A stretch of 53,397 nucleotides of DNA from Oscillospiraceae bacterium. Lineage in GTDB: Bacteria > Bacillota > Clostridia > Oscillospirales > CAG-272. The notes under the pieces were generated by a model. That model worked only from the letters and a program-made list of their open reading frames with translations. It was not told the DNA's origin and did no database searches. The stretch's first letter is position 1; every line of letters starts with the position of its first letter. The DNA is taken from positions 1 to 53,397 of the forward strand of contig SVSI01000015.1 in the NCBI GenBank assembly GCA_015064385.1. The letters run 5' to 3'. Below, piece after piece: positions 41,526 to 49,984 of this stretch. The position numbers were made by a program, and so were the translations under genes.

Positions 41526-41554
41526 TTGACTTTGTTCAAAATGAATGATAAAAT
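41526..41554 (+). promoter_or_regulatory. Promoter of the mannoside operon
   Basis: TTGACT (41526-41531) and TAAAAT (41549-41554) with a 17-base spacer. The 81 bases up to the divergent promoter contain ACCAAT/ATTGGT and ATACAAAA/TTTTGTAT pairs and a CTCT..AGAG dyad, possible binding sites for a shared regulator such as the HTH-kinase itself. Confidence 0.75.
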
Positions 41555-41583
41555 TATTGTGTAGAACTAGAAGGAGATGTCAC

Positions 41584-42801
41584 ATGAACGAGCATAGTAT
41601 AGGTCAAACGATTGCCAAACTCAGGCGGAAAAATTCAATGACGCAGCTTGCTTTGGCTGAGAAACTCAGTGTCAGCGATAAATCAGTAAGTAAGTGGGAA
41701 AACGAAAAGGGTTATCCCGATATTCTTATGTTGCCCAAAATCGCTGAAGTATTCGGGGTAACTATCGACTACTTGCTCCGTGGAGAAAAAAAGGGAATAG
41801 CAGTTTGCGGAACACTGGTTGTGGATATGGTAAAGACCATAGACAGATATCCCAGCGCGGGTACGCTTTCCACGGTTTTCAAAACAGACAAGGCAGTAGG
41901 CGGTTGCGCAGCAAATACGTCTATAAATCTTTCAAAAATAGATCGCAGTATTCCCATATCTGTTTTCGGAAAGGTTGGAACCGACGATAATGGCAGATAT
42001 ATGAAGCGTGAACTTCAAAAATATGGTGTAGATATTGAAGGAGTCACCTATTCGACGTCACTCGAAACGAGTAGTACGGACGTTATGAGCGTCTCATCCG
42101 GCGAACGTACCTTTTTTTATAACACAGGCGCTAATTTGGAGTTTTCTCCCGAGGATATAGAGGTTAATTCGCACAAATATGAAATGCTACACATCGGTTA
42201 CATACTGCTTCTTGATAAATTTGATGCTGCAGACAGTAAGTACGGAACGGTAATGGCTCGCTTTCTCAAAAGCATCCAGGAGCAAGGTATAAAGACCTCA
42301 ATTGACGTCGTCAGCTCGAATACCGAGGACTACGGAGAAAAAATAATACCCGCGCTTAAATATTGCAACTATGCAATAATGAACGAAATCGAAGCTACTA
42401 ACATCTGGAATATGCAGGCAAGAAATCCGGACGGAAAGTTAAACCGCGAAAACATTCGTCTGGTTATGCAAAAGATGGTCGAGGCAGGTGTCAAGGACAA
42501 GGTAATAGTTCACGCCAAGGAAACATGTTTCATACTTGACGCGCAATCCGGAGAATTCTGTGAGGTAAGATCGTTTAATATACCAAAAGAAGAAATACTT
42601 GGAAGCGTAGGCGCAGGTGATGCTTTTTGCGCGGGGTGTCTGTACGGAATATACCACGGATACGACAATAAAGAAATACTTGAATTTGCATCAGCTGCTG
42701 CGGCGTGCAACCTTTTTTCCGAAAACTCGGTGGACGGTATGCGCTCAAAAAACGAGATCATGCAGCTTTCCGAGAAATATCAAAGAATGTCCGATCAGTG
42801 A
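41584..42801 (+). CDS. HTH (XRE)-PfkB fusion: regulator and sugar kinase in one protein
   Basis: 405 residues. Residues about 6-62 form an XRE-type helix-turn-helix (IAKLRRKNSMTQLALAEKL, SVSKWENEKGYPDI). Residues about 70-400 form a PfkB/ribokinase domain with VCGTLVVDMV, the AVGGCAANTSINLSK sugar site and GSVGAGDAFCAG with the catalytic base Asp. The start at 41584 (MNEHSIGQ) follows AAGGAG. The pattern suggests a kinase that also senses its sugar and controls transcription, most simply of this operon and the divergent lipoprotein. The sugar is likely a hexose such as fructose, judging from the isomerase and aldolase next to it. Confidence 0.88.
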   Translation: MNEHSIGQTIAKLRRKNSMTQLALAEKLSVSDKSVSKWENEKGYPDILMLPKIAEVFGVTIDYLLRGEKKGIAVCGTLVVDMVKTIDRYPSAGTLSTVFKTDKAVGGCAANTSINLSKIDRSIPISVFGKVGTDDNGRYMKRELQKYGVDIEGVTYSTSLETSSTDVMSVSSGERTFFYNTGANLEFSPEDIEVNSHKYEMLHIGYILLLDKFDAADSKYGTVMARFLKSIQEQGIKTSIDVVSSNTEDYGEKIIPALKYCNYAIMNEIEATNIWNMQARNPDGKLNRENIRLVMQKMVEAGVKDKVIVHAKETCFILDAQSGEFCEVRSFNIPKEEILGSVGAGDAFCAGCLYGIYHGYDNKEILEFASAAAACNLFSENSVDGMRSKNEIMQLSEKYQRMSDQ

Positions 42802-42813
42802 AAGGAAAACGAT

Positions 42814-43350
42814 ATGAAAAGAGAAGATTACGACCGTCAGGTAGATGCCGCGCTTGAAATGTATGAAAAAGCCGGAATAATCTTAAACGACGATGAAAAG
42901 AAGAAAATAGAGGTAGTGGATTTTGAGATCGGTATTGTAAACGAGGTCGGACTTCAGCTTCTGACTTATATAAATACCGAGCGCGTTTGCGCCAAGGAAA
43001 TGGTTCTTCTTCCGTACCAGACCTGCCCCGAGCACAAGCACGTTCCCACAAACGGTAAGGAGGGCAAAGAAGAAACCTTCAGATGCCGTTACGGAAAGGT
43101 ATATCTCTACGTTACCGGAGAAGGATCGAGAGACACCATATCGGCAATGATCCCAAAGACCGACGTTTCCGTTTTCCACGAGATAATACTGAATCCCGGA
43201 GAACAGTACACCATATACCCGGAAACATGGCACTGGTTCCAAGCGGGCGAAAACGGTGCCGTAATATCCGAATTTTCAACACGCAGTACCGACGAGACCG
43301 ATCAGTTTACAGACCCGCGCCTCGTTCGTGAGGTCCGCATAGAGGACTGA
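42814..43350 (+). CDS. D-lyxose/D-mannose isomerase (cupin family)
   Basis: 178 residues of the D-lyxose ketol-isomerase family. A single cupin carries metal ligands in CPEHKHVP and KEETFRCRYG, then YPETWHWFQAGENGAVISEFST. Characterised members convert D-lyxose to D-xylulose and D-mannose to D-fructose. Next to a beta-mannosidase and a sugar kinase, the mannose to fructose reaction is the more likely one here (inference). It begins 12 bases after the kinase, with AAAGGA in the gap. Confidence 0.88.
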   Translation: MKREDYDRQVDAALEMYEKAGIILNDDEKKKIEVVDFEIGIVNEVGLQLLTYINTERVCAKEMVLLPYQTCPEHKHVPTNGKEGKEETFRCRYGKVYLYVTGEGSRDTISAMIPKTDVSVFHEIILNPGEQYTIYPETWHWFQAGENGAVISEFSTRSTDETDQFTDPRLVREVRIED

Positions 43351-43371
43351 TTTTAGTAAGGATGATATAAA

Positions 43372-44199
43372 ATGCTTGTAACACTAAATGATATTTTACC
43401 TGCGGCACAGAAAGAACACTACGCCGTTGGCTTGTTCAATACCATCGACAGTGATATGCTCGAAGGGGCTATCTCTGCCGCGGAGGAGTTAAGATCTCCT
43501 ATAATAATAGGGACGGCAGAGGTTCTTCTACCGTACGGCGAGCTTAGTCTCATTGCTCCATCTGTCATAGCGGCTGCAAAGCGTGCTACCGTTCCGGTAG
43601 TGGTGCATTACGATCACGGTCTTACTTTTGACCGCTGTATAGAAGCGTTAAAGCTTGGATTTTCAAGCATTATGTTTGACGGATCGGCGGGAGATTCAAA
43701 GGAAAACCTGGCCGCCACTCGCGAGATAGTTAAGATCGCACATAGCTTTGGAGCTTCCGTTGAGGGAGAGATAGGTCACGTTGGAGAAGCCGATGCCGGT
43801 GATAACGACGCGAGCGATCTGTACACAACGCCAACGGACGCAGTGGATTTTGTAAATAACACCGGCGTTGATGCACTCGCAGTGGCTATCGGAACCGCTC
43901 ACGGAGCATACGTTACAAGACCTAAGCTCGATATCGAGCGCCTCAAAGATATAAGGGGCGCACTCGACACTCCGCTCGTTCTCCACGGCGGATCGGGACT
44001 CTCTGACGAAGACTTCAAAAACACTATTGCAAACGGTATTGCAAAGGTAAATATATTTACCGATCTGTGTGTGGCGGGGCTTGACGCTGTAAGAAATGCA
44101 GCAGGATCCTACCTTGACGTAAGAAATAAAAAGGTAGAGGCAATAAAAGAAGCGGTAAAGAAAAAGATGATACTTTTTGGTTCCAACGGAAAAGCATGA
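43372..44199 (+). CDS. Class II fructose/tagatose-bisphosphate aldolase family protein
   Basis: 275 residues. Zinc ligands are seen in VVHYDHG, GTAHGAY and LHGGSGL, with EGEIGHVGEAD in the centre and NIFTDLCVAG in the phosphate-binding region. Closest in pattern to the GatY/KbaY/FbaA group. It cleaves ketose 1,6-bisphosphates, or a ketose 1-phosphate in some members, to triose phosphates. It is the fourth step of the proposed mannose route in this operon, 21 bases after the isomerase. Confidence 0.92.
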   Translation: MLVTLNDILPAAQKEHYAVGLFNTIDSDMLEGAISAAEELRSPIIIGTAEVLLPYGELSLIAPSVIAAAKRATVPVVVHYDHGLTFDRCIEALKLGFSSIMFDGSAGDSKENLAATREIVKIAHSFGASVEGEIGHVGEADAGDNDASDLYTTPTDAVDFVNNTGVDALAVAIGTAHGAYVTRPKLDIERLKDIRGALDTPLVLHGGSGLSDEDFKNTIANGIAKVNIFTDLCVAGLDAVRNAAGSYLDVRNKKVEAIKEAVKKKMILFGSNGKA

Positions 44200-44217
44200 T
44201 AATGGTGGAGGGTTGCT

Positions 44218-46605
44218 ATGAAAATGCAAAACAAAAAAACATACTGTCTTAACGGAGTATGGAATTTGAAATTCACACTAGACGAAACCGTTTACAGCAC
44301 CGACGCTACCATTCCCGGAAACGTCGAGCCCGAGCTCCAAAAGCTTGGACTCTGCGATGACTATATGCCGGCAGACAATGAATTCTCTATGGCAAGATTC
44401 GAAATTGTTGACGACTGGACGTACACTACCGTGTTTGACGCTCCCGAGCTGCCCAACGGATATAGTCGAAATCTCGTTTTTGAAGGGATAGATACCATAT
44501 CCGAGATATATCTTAACGGAGAAAAGCTCGGCAGTACCGAAAATATGTTTATGACCTATAAGTTTCCGGTTTGTCTGAAACCAAAAAAGAACGAGCTTAA
44601 GGTCGTTATACGCAGCGTTGATCTTTGGGCAAGAGAGCATCCTCACGATGAGTTCAGTAAGCCCCAAAATATAAGAGGACATTACGACTCATACATAGGT
44701 GTCCGCAAAACTCGTCACCAATGGGGTTGGGACAACGCGCCCAGACTCATTACTGCAGGAATAATAAGATCGGTATATATAGAAGATCTTCCCGACAAGC
44801 GATTTGAAGATCTCTATATCTATACTATGGATCTGCGCGATGACACTGCGGTGCTTGCGGTTTCTTATTTCTATAAGACTCCCACGAAGCTGCTTACAAA
44901 TCACACTCTTCGCGTCACGCTTTCAGATGCCGGGCGTGTTGTGCAAATCGATGATTTCCGGATAAATTTCGTGCAGGGAATGGTCAAGATACACCTTGAC
45001 CGAAACAAGATAAAGCTCTGGTGGCCGAGTGGATTCGGAGATCCGCAGCTTTACGATATAAAGATCGAAATGTTAGAGGACGGTGAGAGCGTTGCCGCCT
45101 CTGAAAGCAGAATAGGTATTCGTATGGTAAGCGTCGAGAGAACCGATATTATCGACGTGGACGGCTCCGGAGAATTCCTCTTTAAGGTAAACGGCGAAAA
45201 AGTTTTTATAAGAGGTACCAGCTGGAAGCCGCTTGACCCTCTCGCTTCGATCGCAGACAGAAAAACGAAGTCACTTGAAGCTCTCAAAGAGATAGCGAAG
45301 CTTCACTGCAATATGGTACGCATCTGGGGCGGCGGAATGTACGAGGACGAGGCGTTTTTTGACTTCTGCGACGAAAACGGTATTATGATATGGCAGGATT
45401 TTATGTTCTCCGGCGAGATACCGTCAACCGAAGAAAAATACTGTTCGCTCGTTCATAGCGAGGCAGTACAGATAGTCAAAAAGTTACGCAACCACGCCTC
45501 TCTTGCACTGTGGTGCGGAGACAACGAATGCGATCGCTGTGTTGAATGGGTACAGTCTAAATCTCAGATACTTCCGTCTGACAGCGTTATTACGAGAAAG
45601 GTTCTCCGCGATGCGGTGCTCAAATACGATCCGTACAGATATTATTTGAAGAGCTCACCCGTATGCTCGGACGAATTTCATCTCAACAGACATACAAAGG
45701 AAAAGCCGCGCGGACAACGCACGTTTTATGTTCACACGAAAGACGGCGTGATCTTTGCGACCGATGTGCATTTCTACTGTCCGCCTATGCAGTACGGTGC
45801 AGTGCTTCGTGAAACGAAAAGCAAAATACTCAGCGAAACGGGTCCGATTGGGCTTTGCGCCATCGCAACGGACGATAAGATCTTTGAGCGTGAGAAGTGT
45901 AGAATGGAGCGTCTTTGGAACTCTCCCGTTATTCCTAACGCAGCAACTTTTCATCAGGACGACGTATACTTTACGGCTTGGAGAAACGAGGGTGTAAAGG
46001 AATGTAAACATCACTTTAACCGTGATTTTTCTCTTGACGAATGGAAGGAATATGCGCTTGCGGTTAATCTTATCTGTGCAGAGGTCTTCAAGGACGCGCT
46101 CGAATACTGCCGCACGGTCAGATGGAGCAAGACCGGACTTATTTGGTGGTCTCTTTGCGATATGTGGCCTATGGCGTTTAATTATTCGGTAATGGACTAC
46201 GAGCTAAAGCCAAAGCTCCCGTATTTCTGGATAGAAAAATCACAGCAGGAGATTCTTCTTGCGGGCGTAAGAGTTGAAGCTGACGGTGAAATCTCGATAT
46301 ATGCTATCAATGATACTCTTTGCGACAAAAATATCGAGTACACTCTTACGGCATACAGTCAGAGCGGTAAGTCAAAAACTATTGCTTACGGAAACGTAAA
46401 GCAGGAGAAAAATTCCTCCTCCTTGATACAGCGTATATCTCAACCCGAAGAAACAGAGCTATGGATCATTAAATGGAACGACGGCGAAAGGGAATACAAA
46501 AATCACGTTTTCACAGGTAAGGCAAGCTTTGACGTTATGAAGAAATACGTAGAAATTATTGCAGACGAGTTCGGTATAAAGGATAAAGTAAACGAGCTTG
46601 GATAA
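44218..46605 (+). CDS. Beta-mannosidase (glycoside hydrolase family 2)
   Basis: 795 residues, no signal peptide, so probably cytosolic. The N-terminal jelly roll has LNGVWNLKF and LVFEGIDTISEIYLNG, and RHQWGWDNAPRLITAGI is characteristic of GH2 beta-mannosidases. WWPSGFGDPQLY and KVNGEKVFIRGTSWKPLD open the barrel. The acid/base Glu is in LWCGDNECD (family: WCGNNE) and the nucleophile is probably in ILSETGPIG. It removes terminal beta-linked mannose from manno-oligosaccharides or N-glycan cores. GGAGG precedes the ATG; the gene is 18 bases after the aldolase. Confidence 0.88.
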   Translation: MKMQNKKTYCLNGVWNLKFTLDETVYSTDATIPGNVEPELQKLGLCDDYMPADNEFSMARFEIVDDWTYTTVFDAPELPNGYSRNLVFEGIDTISEIYLNGEKLGSTENMFMTYKFPVCLKPKKNELKVVIRSVDLWAREHPHDEFSKPQNIRGHYDSYIGVRKTRHQWGWDNAPRLITAGIIRSVYIEDLPDKRFEDLYIYTMDLRDDTAVLAVSYFYKTPTKLLTNHTLRVTLSDAGRVVQIDDFRINFVQGMVKIHLDRNKIKLWWPSGFGDPQLYDIKIEMLEDGESVAASESRIGIRMVSVERTDIIDVDGSGEFLFKVNGEKVFIRGTSWKPLDPLASIADRKTKSLEALKEIAKLHCNMVRIWGGGMYEDEAFFDFCDENGIMIWQDFMFSGEIPSTEEKYCSLVHSEAVQIVKKLRNHASLALWCGDNECDRCVEWVQSKSQILPSDSVITRKVLRDAVLKYDPYRYYLKSSPVCSDEFHLNRHTKEKPRGQRTFYVHTKDGVIFATDVHFYCPPMQYGAVLRETKSKILSETGPIGLCAIATDDKIFEREKCRMERLWNSPVIPNAATFHQDDVYFTAWRNEGVKECKHHFNRDFSLDEWKEYALAVNLICAEVFKDALEYCRTVRWSKTGLIWWSLCDMWPMAFNYSVMDYELKPKLPYFWIEKSQQEILLAGVRVEADGEISIYAINDTLCDKNIEYTLTAYSQSGKSKTIAYGNVKQEKNSSSLIQRISQPEETELWIIKWNDGEREYKNHVFTGKASFDVMKKYVEIIADEFGIKDKVNELG

Positions 46606-46623
46606 CTTGGATAAGGAGATAAA

Positions 46624-47958
46624 ATGAGCGGATTAAGTAAATATTGCAGAATATTCTCTGCTGTGATGGCAATTATAATGCTTCTTTTGTGTCTTTCGCT
46701 TTTCGGATGCAGAAAAAATCCCGATACCGGTGAAGGAGGAAACGGTCCTGAAAATGATGTTAACGACAGTGAAAAGGAAGATGGTACGATGAAAGAAGAT
46801 CTTTATAACGGTATAATACCCGAAGACACTGAATACGTGATAGCAAACGGGATAACCAAAAGAATGATAGCTCTTTCCGGAAAAGTGAAAGGAAATCAAG
46901 CCAGACTTGCCAAATTTATAAAAAAGGCGCAGAACGGAGAGGATCTTACGGTAGCTTTCGTTGGCGGCTCAATAACCATGGGCGGCTCGGCTAACGAAAC
47001 CAGTTACGATCTTTGTTATGCAGCGCTTACTACGAAGTATTTGAAAGAGCAGTTCCCGAGTGCAAACATTACACACATAAATCTCGGACTCAATTCAACG
47101 GGCTCGTATATCAACGTACACAGACTCGAAAAGGAGCTTCTCGTAAATGATCCCGACCTTGTTTTCGTTGATTTTTCCGTTAACGATACCGAAAATGCAC
47201 TTGTAAGAAATACGGCTTCGTATGAAAGTCTTCTTCGCAAAATATGGAACCATACCTCAAATCCTGCAGTCGTAACGATAGCAATGACAGCTGAAACCTG
47301 GACTTTTCAGGAGAGACACGCTCCAATATGTGAACGTTATCAAATTCCAATGATATCCTATGCCAACGCGATCAACGACGTTCTTTCAAAGGGATACATC
47401 AAATGGAGCGACATCTCCGATGATAATATTCACCCCAACGTAACCGGTCACGGAATTCTAAGTGAAATTATATGCGCTTATCTTCAGAGCGTTATAGACA
47501 ACGTTGATAATATAGATATCGAGAAAGAAAGTAATTTGTCAAAACTCTATTTTTCAGAAAAGTATATAAATGCAGATATACTTTCTCCTGCCGATATAAC
47601 GTTCACGGGCGGAAACGGTTGGAGTGTTGAAAATCCGAGTGGCGGAAAGACGTATAACGGCGCCTGGAGGGTTTCTTCAGACGACGGAAGTTATGACGGC
47701 GTTACTCCAATAAAGTTCACGGTAAATGCCCAAAATATCGGCATTATGTTCCATAAATATAAATCTGAATATGCAAGCTTCGACGTTTACGTTGATGGTG
47801 CTTTCTGTTGCACCGTAAATCCGAGTGCCGGCTATAATTACAGAGATGCAGCCGAGATCACAAGTTTTGATACGTTCGGTGAACACACAGTGGAAATAGT
47901 TCCCAAAGCATCCGGCGGTAAATCAACGATAGGCATTTGCGCTATTCTCGTTTCTTAA
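46624..47958 (+). CDS. SGNH-hydrolase lipoprotein (candidate sugar ester esterase)
   Basis: 444 residues. A signal peptide with lipobox SLFGC (Cys29) is followed by an acidic Gly/Asn linker. The SGNH domain (about 95-295) has block I VAFVGGSITMGG with the nucleophile Ser, SVNDTEN in block III and DDNIHPNVTGH with the catalytic Asp and His in block V. The C-terminal beta domain (about 310-444) resembles the accessory domains of carbohydrate esterases. It probably removes acetyl groups from mannan or xylan at the cell surface, feeding the beta-mannosidase. It starts 18 bases after the mannosidase. Confidence 0.83.
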   Translation: MSGLSKYCRIFSAVMAIIMLLLCLSLFGCRKNPDTGEGGNGPENDVNDSEKEDGTMKEDLYNGIIPEDTEYVIANGITKRMIALSGKVKGNQARLAKFIKKAQNGEDLTVAFVGGSITMGGSANETSYDLCYAALTTKYLKEQFPSANITHINLGLNSTGSYINVHRLEKELLVNDPDLVFVDFSVNDTENALVRNTASYESLLRKIWNHTSNPAVVTIAMTAETWTFQERHAPICERYQIPMISYANAINDVLSKGYIKWSDISDDNIHPNVTGHGILSEIICAYLQSVIDNVDNIDIEKESNLSKLYFSEKYINADILSPADITFTGGNGWSVENPSGGKTYNGAWRVSSDDGSYDGVTPIKFTVNAQNIGIMFHKYKSEYASFDVYVDGAFCCTVNPSAGYNYRDAAEITSFDTFGEHTVEIVPKASGGKSTIGICAILVS

Positions 47959-47980
47959 AACAAATCAAGGAAATAAAGAT

Positions 47981-48916
47981 ATGAAAAAGATACTTACTGT
48001 TTTAATTGCCCTCTCGCTGGTTATTACGGTGTTTTCATCGCTTACCGTTTCGGCAGAAGAGATCGCACTGAATTCGGCCGGAAAGGGCTGGAAAGCGTAC
48101 CGCTCAAACCCGCTTTTTATAGACGATACCAATGATTCTTACGAATTTCATTGGAAAACGGACGCCAATAAAAAGACGTGGACGTGGCCGGTTCTTCGCA
48201 CGGACGGCTTTGACGAAGGAACTATTGAAATAGAGGTAAGTCCCTCGGCAAACGTCGGTATCATTTTCGGCGGATGCGGTATAAAGGAATACGTTGGTGA
48301 GTCTTATGAGTATATACTCGGCTCAACCAGCGAAAAAAGGGGATCGCTCGGTCGCACTGATAAGGACATAAGGTTTTACTGGGCGGCGGTCGTTTGGAAA
48401 GACGATATTCCAACTTTTAAGCTTATTGTTGACGACGGGGCAGATACCGCTTTCAAGGAAACGTTTTCTTTACCTCTTGAAGATATAGATAATAATTCAG
48501 ACATCATTATTACCGTAAGCTTTAATCAAAGCGGAAAATGCTTTATCAGCGTAAACAAGGAGAAGGTATATTCTTCAGACACTATAGAGCTTTTTGGCGA
48601 CCAGTACGGAATAGCGGTTTGCGAAGCATCCTATCCCTCCGCCGAAGGTCTTGAAAGAATAGGGTACTTAAAGTCGTTTGCTATTCGTGCATTCGAGGAT
48701 CCTTCGAATATTGCAAATGAGGGCGACGAATTACCGGGGCAGCCCTCTGTCAATAACGATTCCGCCGTACCTGCCGGCACGGACAACGAAAATACCAATT
48801 CAAGCTTCGTTGCTTTTATACTTTGGATAATAATTGCAATCGAGATTACCGTATGCGCCATACTCTCGATCATACTTGTAAAAACCAAAAAAACAAAATA
48901 CAAGGGAGACAACTGA
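47981..48916 (+). CDS. Surface protein with one copy of an unrecognised 210-residue domain and a membrane anchor
   Basis: 311 residues: signal peptide (1-26, ending VSAEE), one copy of a domain also found in the next three genes (LNSAGKGWKAYRSNPLF, WTWPVLRTDGFDEGTIEIE, GGCGIKEYVGE), an Asn/Pro-rich linker and a C-terminal helix with a basic tail (VKTKKTKYKGDN). The first of four paralogues and the most diverged. The conserved Trp, aromatic and Gly pattern and the EGTIE strand suggest a beta-sandwich, possibly sugar-binding, but I do not recognise the family. Overlaps the next gene by one base (TGATG). Confidence 0.75.
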   Translation: MKKILTVLIALSLVITVFSSLTVSAEEIALNSAGKGWKAYRSNPLFIDDTNDSYEFHWKTDANKKTWTWPVLRTDGFDEGTIEIEVSPSANVGIIFGGCGIKEYVGESYEYILGSTSEKRGSLGRTDKDIRFYWAAVVWKDDIPTFKLIVDDGADTAFKETFSLPLEDIDNNSDIIITVSFNQSGKCFISVNKEKVYSSDTIELFGDQYGIAVCEASYPSAEGLERIGYLKSFAIRAFEDPSNIANEGDELPGQPSVNNDSAVPAGTDNENTNSSFVAFILWIIIAIEITVCAILSIILVKTKKTKYKGDN

Positions 48917-49971
48917 TGAAAAAATTATTATCAATAATCCTGACGATTTCATTTACATTCTGTCTCATCTCCTCATTTTCGATTTCAGCCGCCGAAACTG
49001 AGCTGAATCGTGCAGGTACTAAATGGACTGTTTGCCGTGCAGACCCGCTTTTCGTAGTTGACGATACTAACGATTACGAATTTACATGGAAAGCAGACAG
49101 CAAAGGTTGGACCTATGACTGGCCCGTTTACCGCGAGGAATCTCTTGAAGCAGGAACTATCGAAACTACGATTGGCGGTATCGGTAATGCGGGAATATTC
49201 TTCGGTGCTACCGGTATTAAGGAATACGTTGGTGACAGCAGCGAAAAAATACCGAGTACAAATGAATCAAAGGTCGGACTCGGCGATGCTACTAAAGACA
49301 TCAGATATTATTATGCCGCAGTCGTTTGGGAAAAGCACAATAACGGCAACTACAAGTTCAGACTCTATTATGATAACGCCGCCGATAACGGAACGATGAA
49401 CACCTATACCGGAGTAGCTCTCAATGAATCGGCTCACGGCGTGAACGGCACGAGCGACGTTAAGATCAAAGTTGAATTCGACAAAGCGGGAAATCTGAAC
49501 TGCTACGTTAACGACGTAAAGGTTATGTCGAGAAACGACTGTCAGCCCTTCGGCGATCAGTTTGGAATTATCGCAAGAAAGTCTAATTACAGTTCATCCA
49601 AGGCGCTTACAAATATTAACAGCGTTAAAGAATTTTCATTCGATGCATCAGACACATCAAACACTCCCGACGTTCCAAACACTCCTGATACTCCAAATAC
49701 TCCTGATGTTCCAAACACTCCCGACGTTCCAAACACTCCTGATACTCCAAATACATCTGATACACCTGATATTCCCGACCTGCCGGATAATGACAAAAAC
49801 AACAACGAAAACAATGGCGACAACAACGACAGTAACCAAGGTGACGTCCACGGAGACGATATCGGAGATGATTCCGATGCTTTCCCGATCGCACTTTTGA
49901 TTGCCGCAATAGTCGGACTTGTTGCTTGCGTAGTTCTCGCGATAATCTTGATAAAAAAGCGCAAAAAATAA
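48916..49971 (+). CDS. Surface protein with the 210-residue domain, a TPDxPN repeat linker and a membrane anchor
   Basis: 351 residues from the ATG at 48916, which overlaps the previous stop. Signal peptide (1-25, FSISAAE), one domain copy (about 27-236), a linker of short repeats built from NTPDVP and NTPDTP (about 248-290), an Asn/Asp-rich stretch and a C-terminal helix (ALLIAAIVGLVACVVLAIIL) with KKRKK. The linker repeats differ in DNA by few bases, so the copy number may vary between strains. GGGAG before the ATG. Domain function unknown. Confidence 0.78.
   Translation: MKKLLSIILTISFTFCLISSFSISAAETELNRAGTKWTVCRADPLFVVDDTNDYEFTWKADSKGWTYDWPVYREESLEAGTIETTIGGIGNAGIFFGATGIKEYVGDSSEKIPSTNESKVGLGDATKDIRYYYAAVVWEKHNNGNYKFRLYYDNAADNGTMNTYTGVALNESAHGVNGTSDVKIKVEFDKAGNLNCYVNDVKVMSRNDCQPFGDQFGIIARKSNYSSSKALTNINSVKEFSFDASDTSNTPDVPNTPDTPNTPDVPNTPDVPNTPDTPNTSDTPDIPDLPDNDKNNNENNGDNNDSNQGDVHGDDIGDDSDAFPIALLIAAIVGLVACVVLAIILIKKRKK
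49657..49771 (+). repeat. Tandem short repeats in a surface-protein linker
   Basis: Units of 12 bases (aaycactcctgatrcyc-type: aacactcct gatgttcca and variants) repeat about nine times, encoding alternating NTPDVP and NTPDTP. A perfect 24-base direct repeat spacing is visible. Confidence 0.8.
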
Positions 49972-49984
49972 ACAGGAGGAAGAT

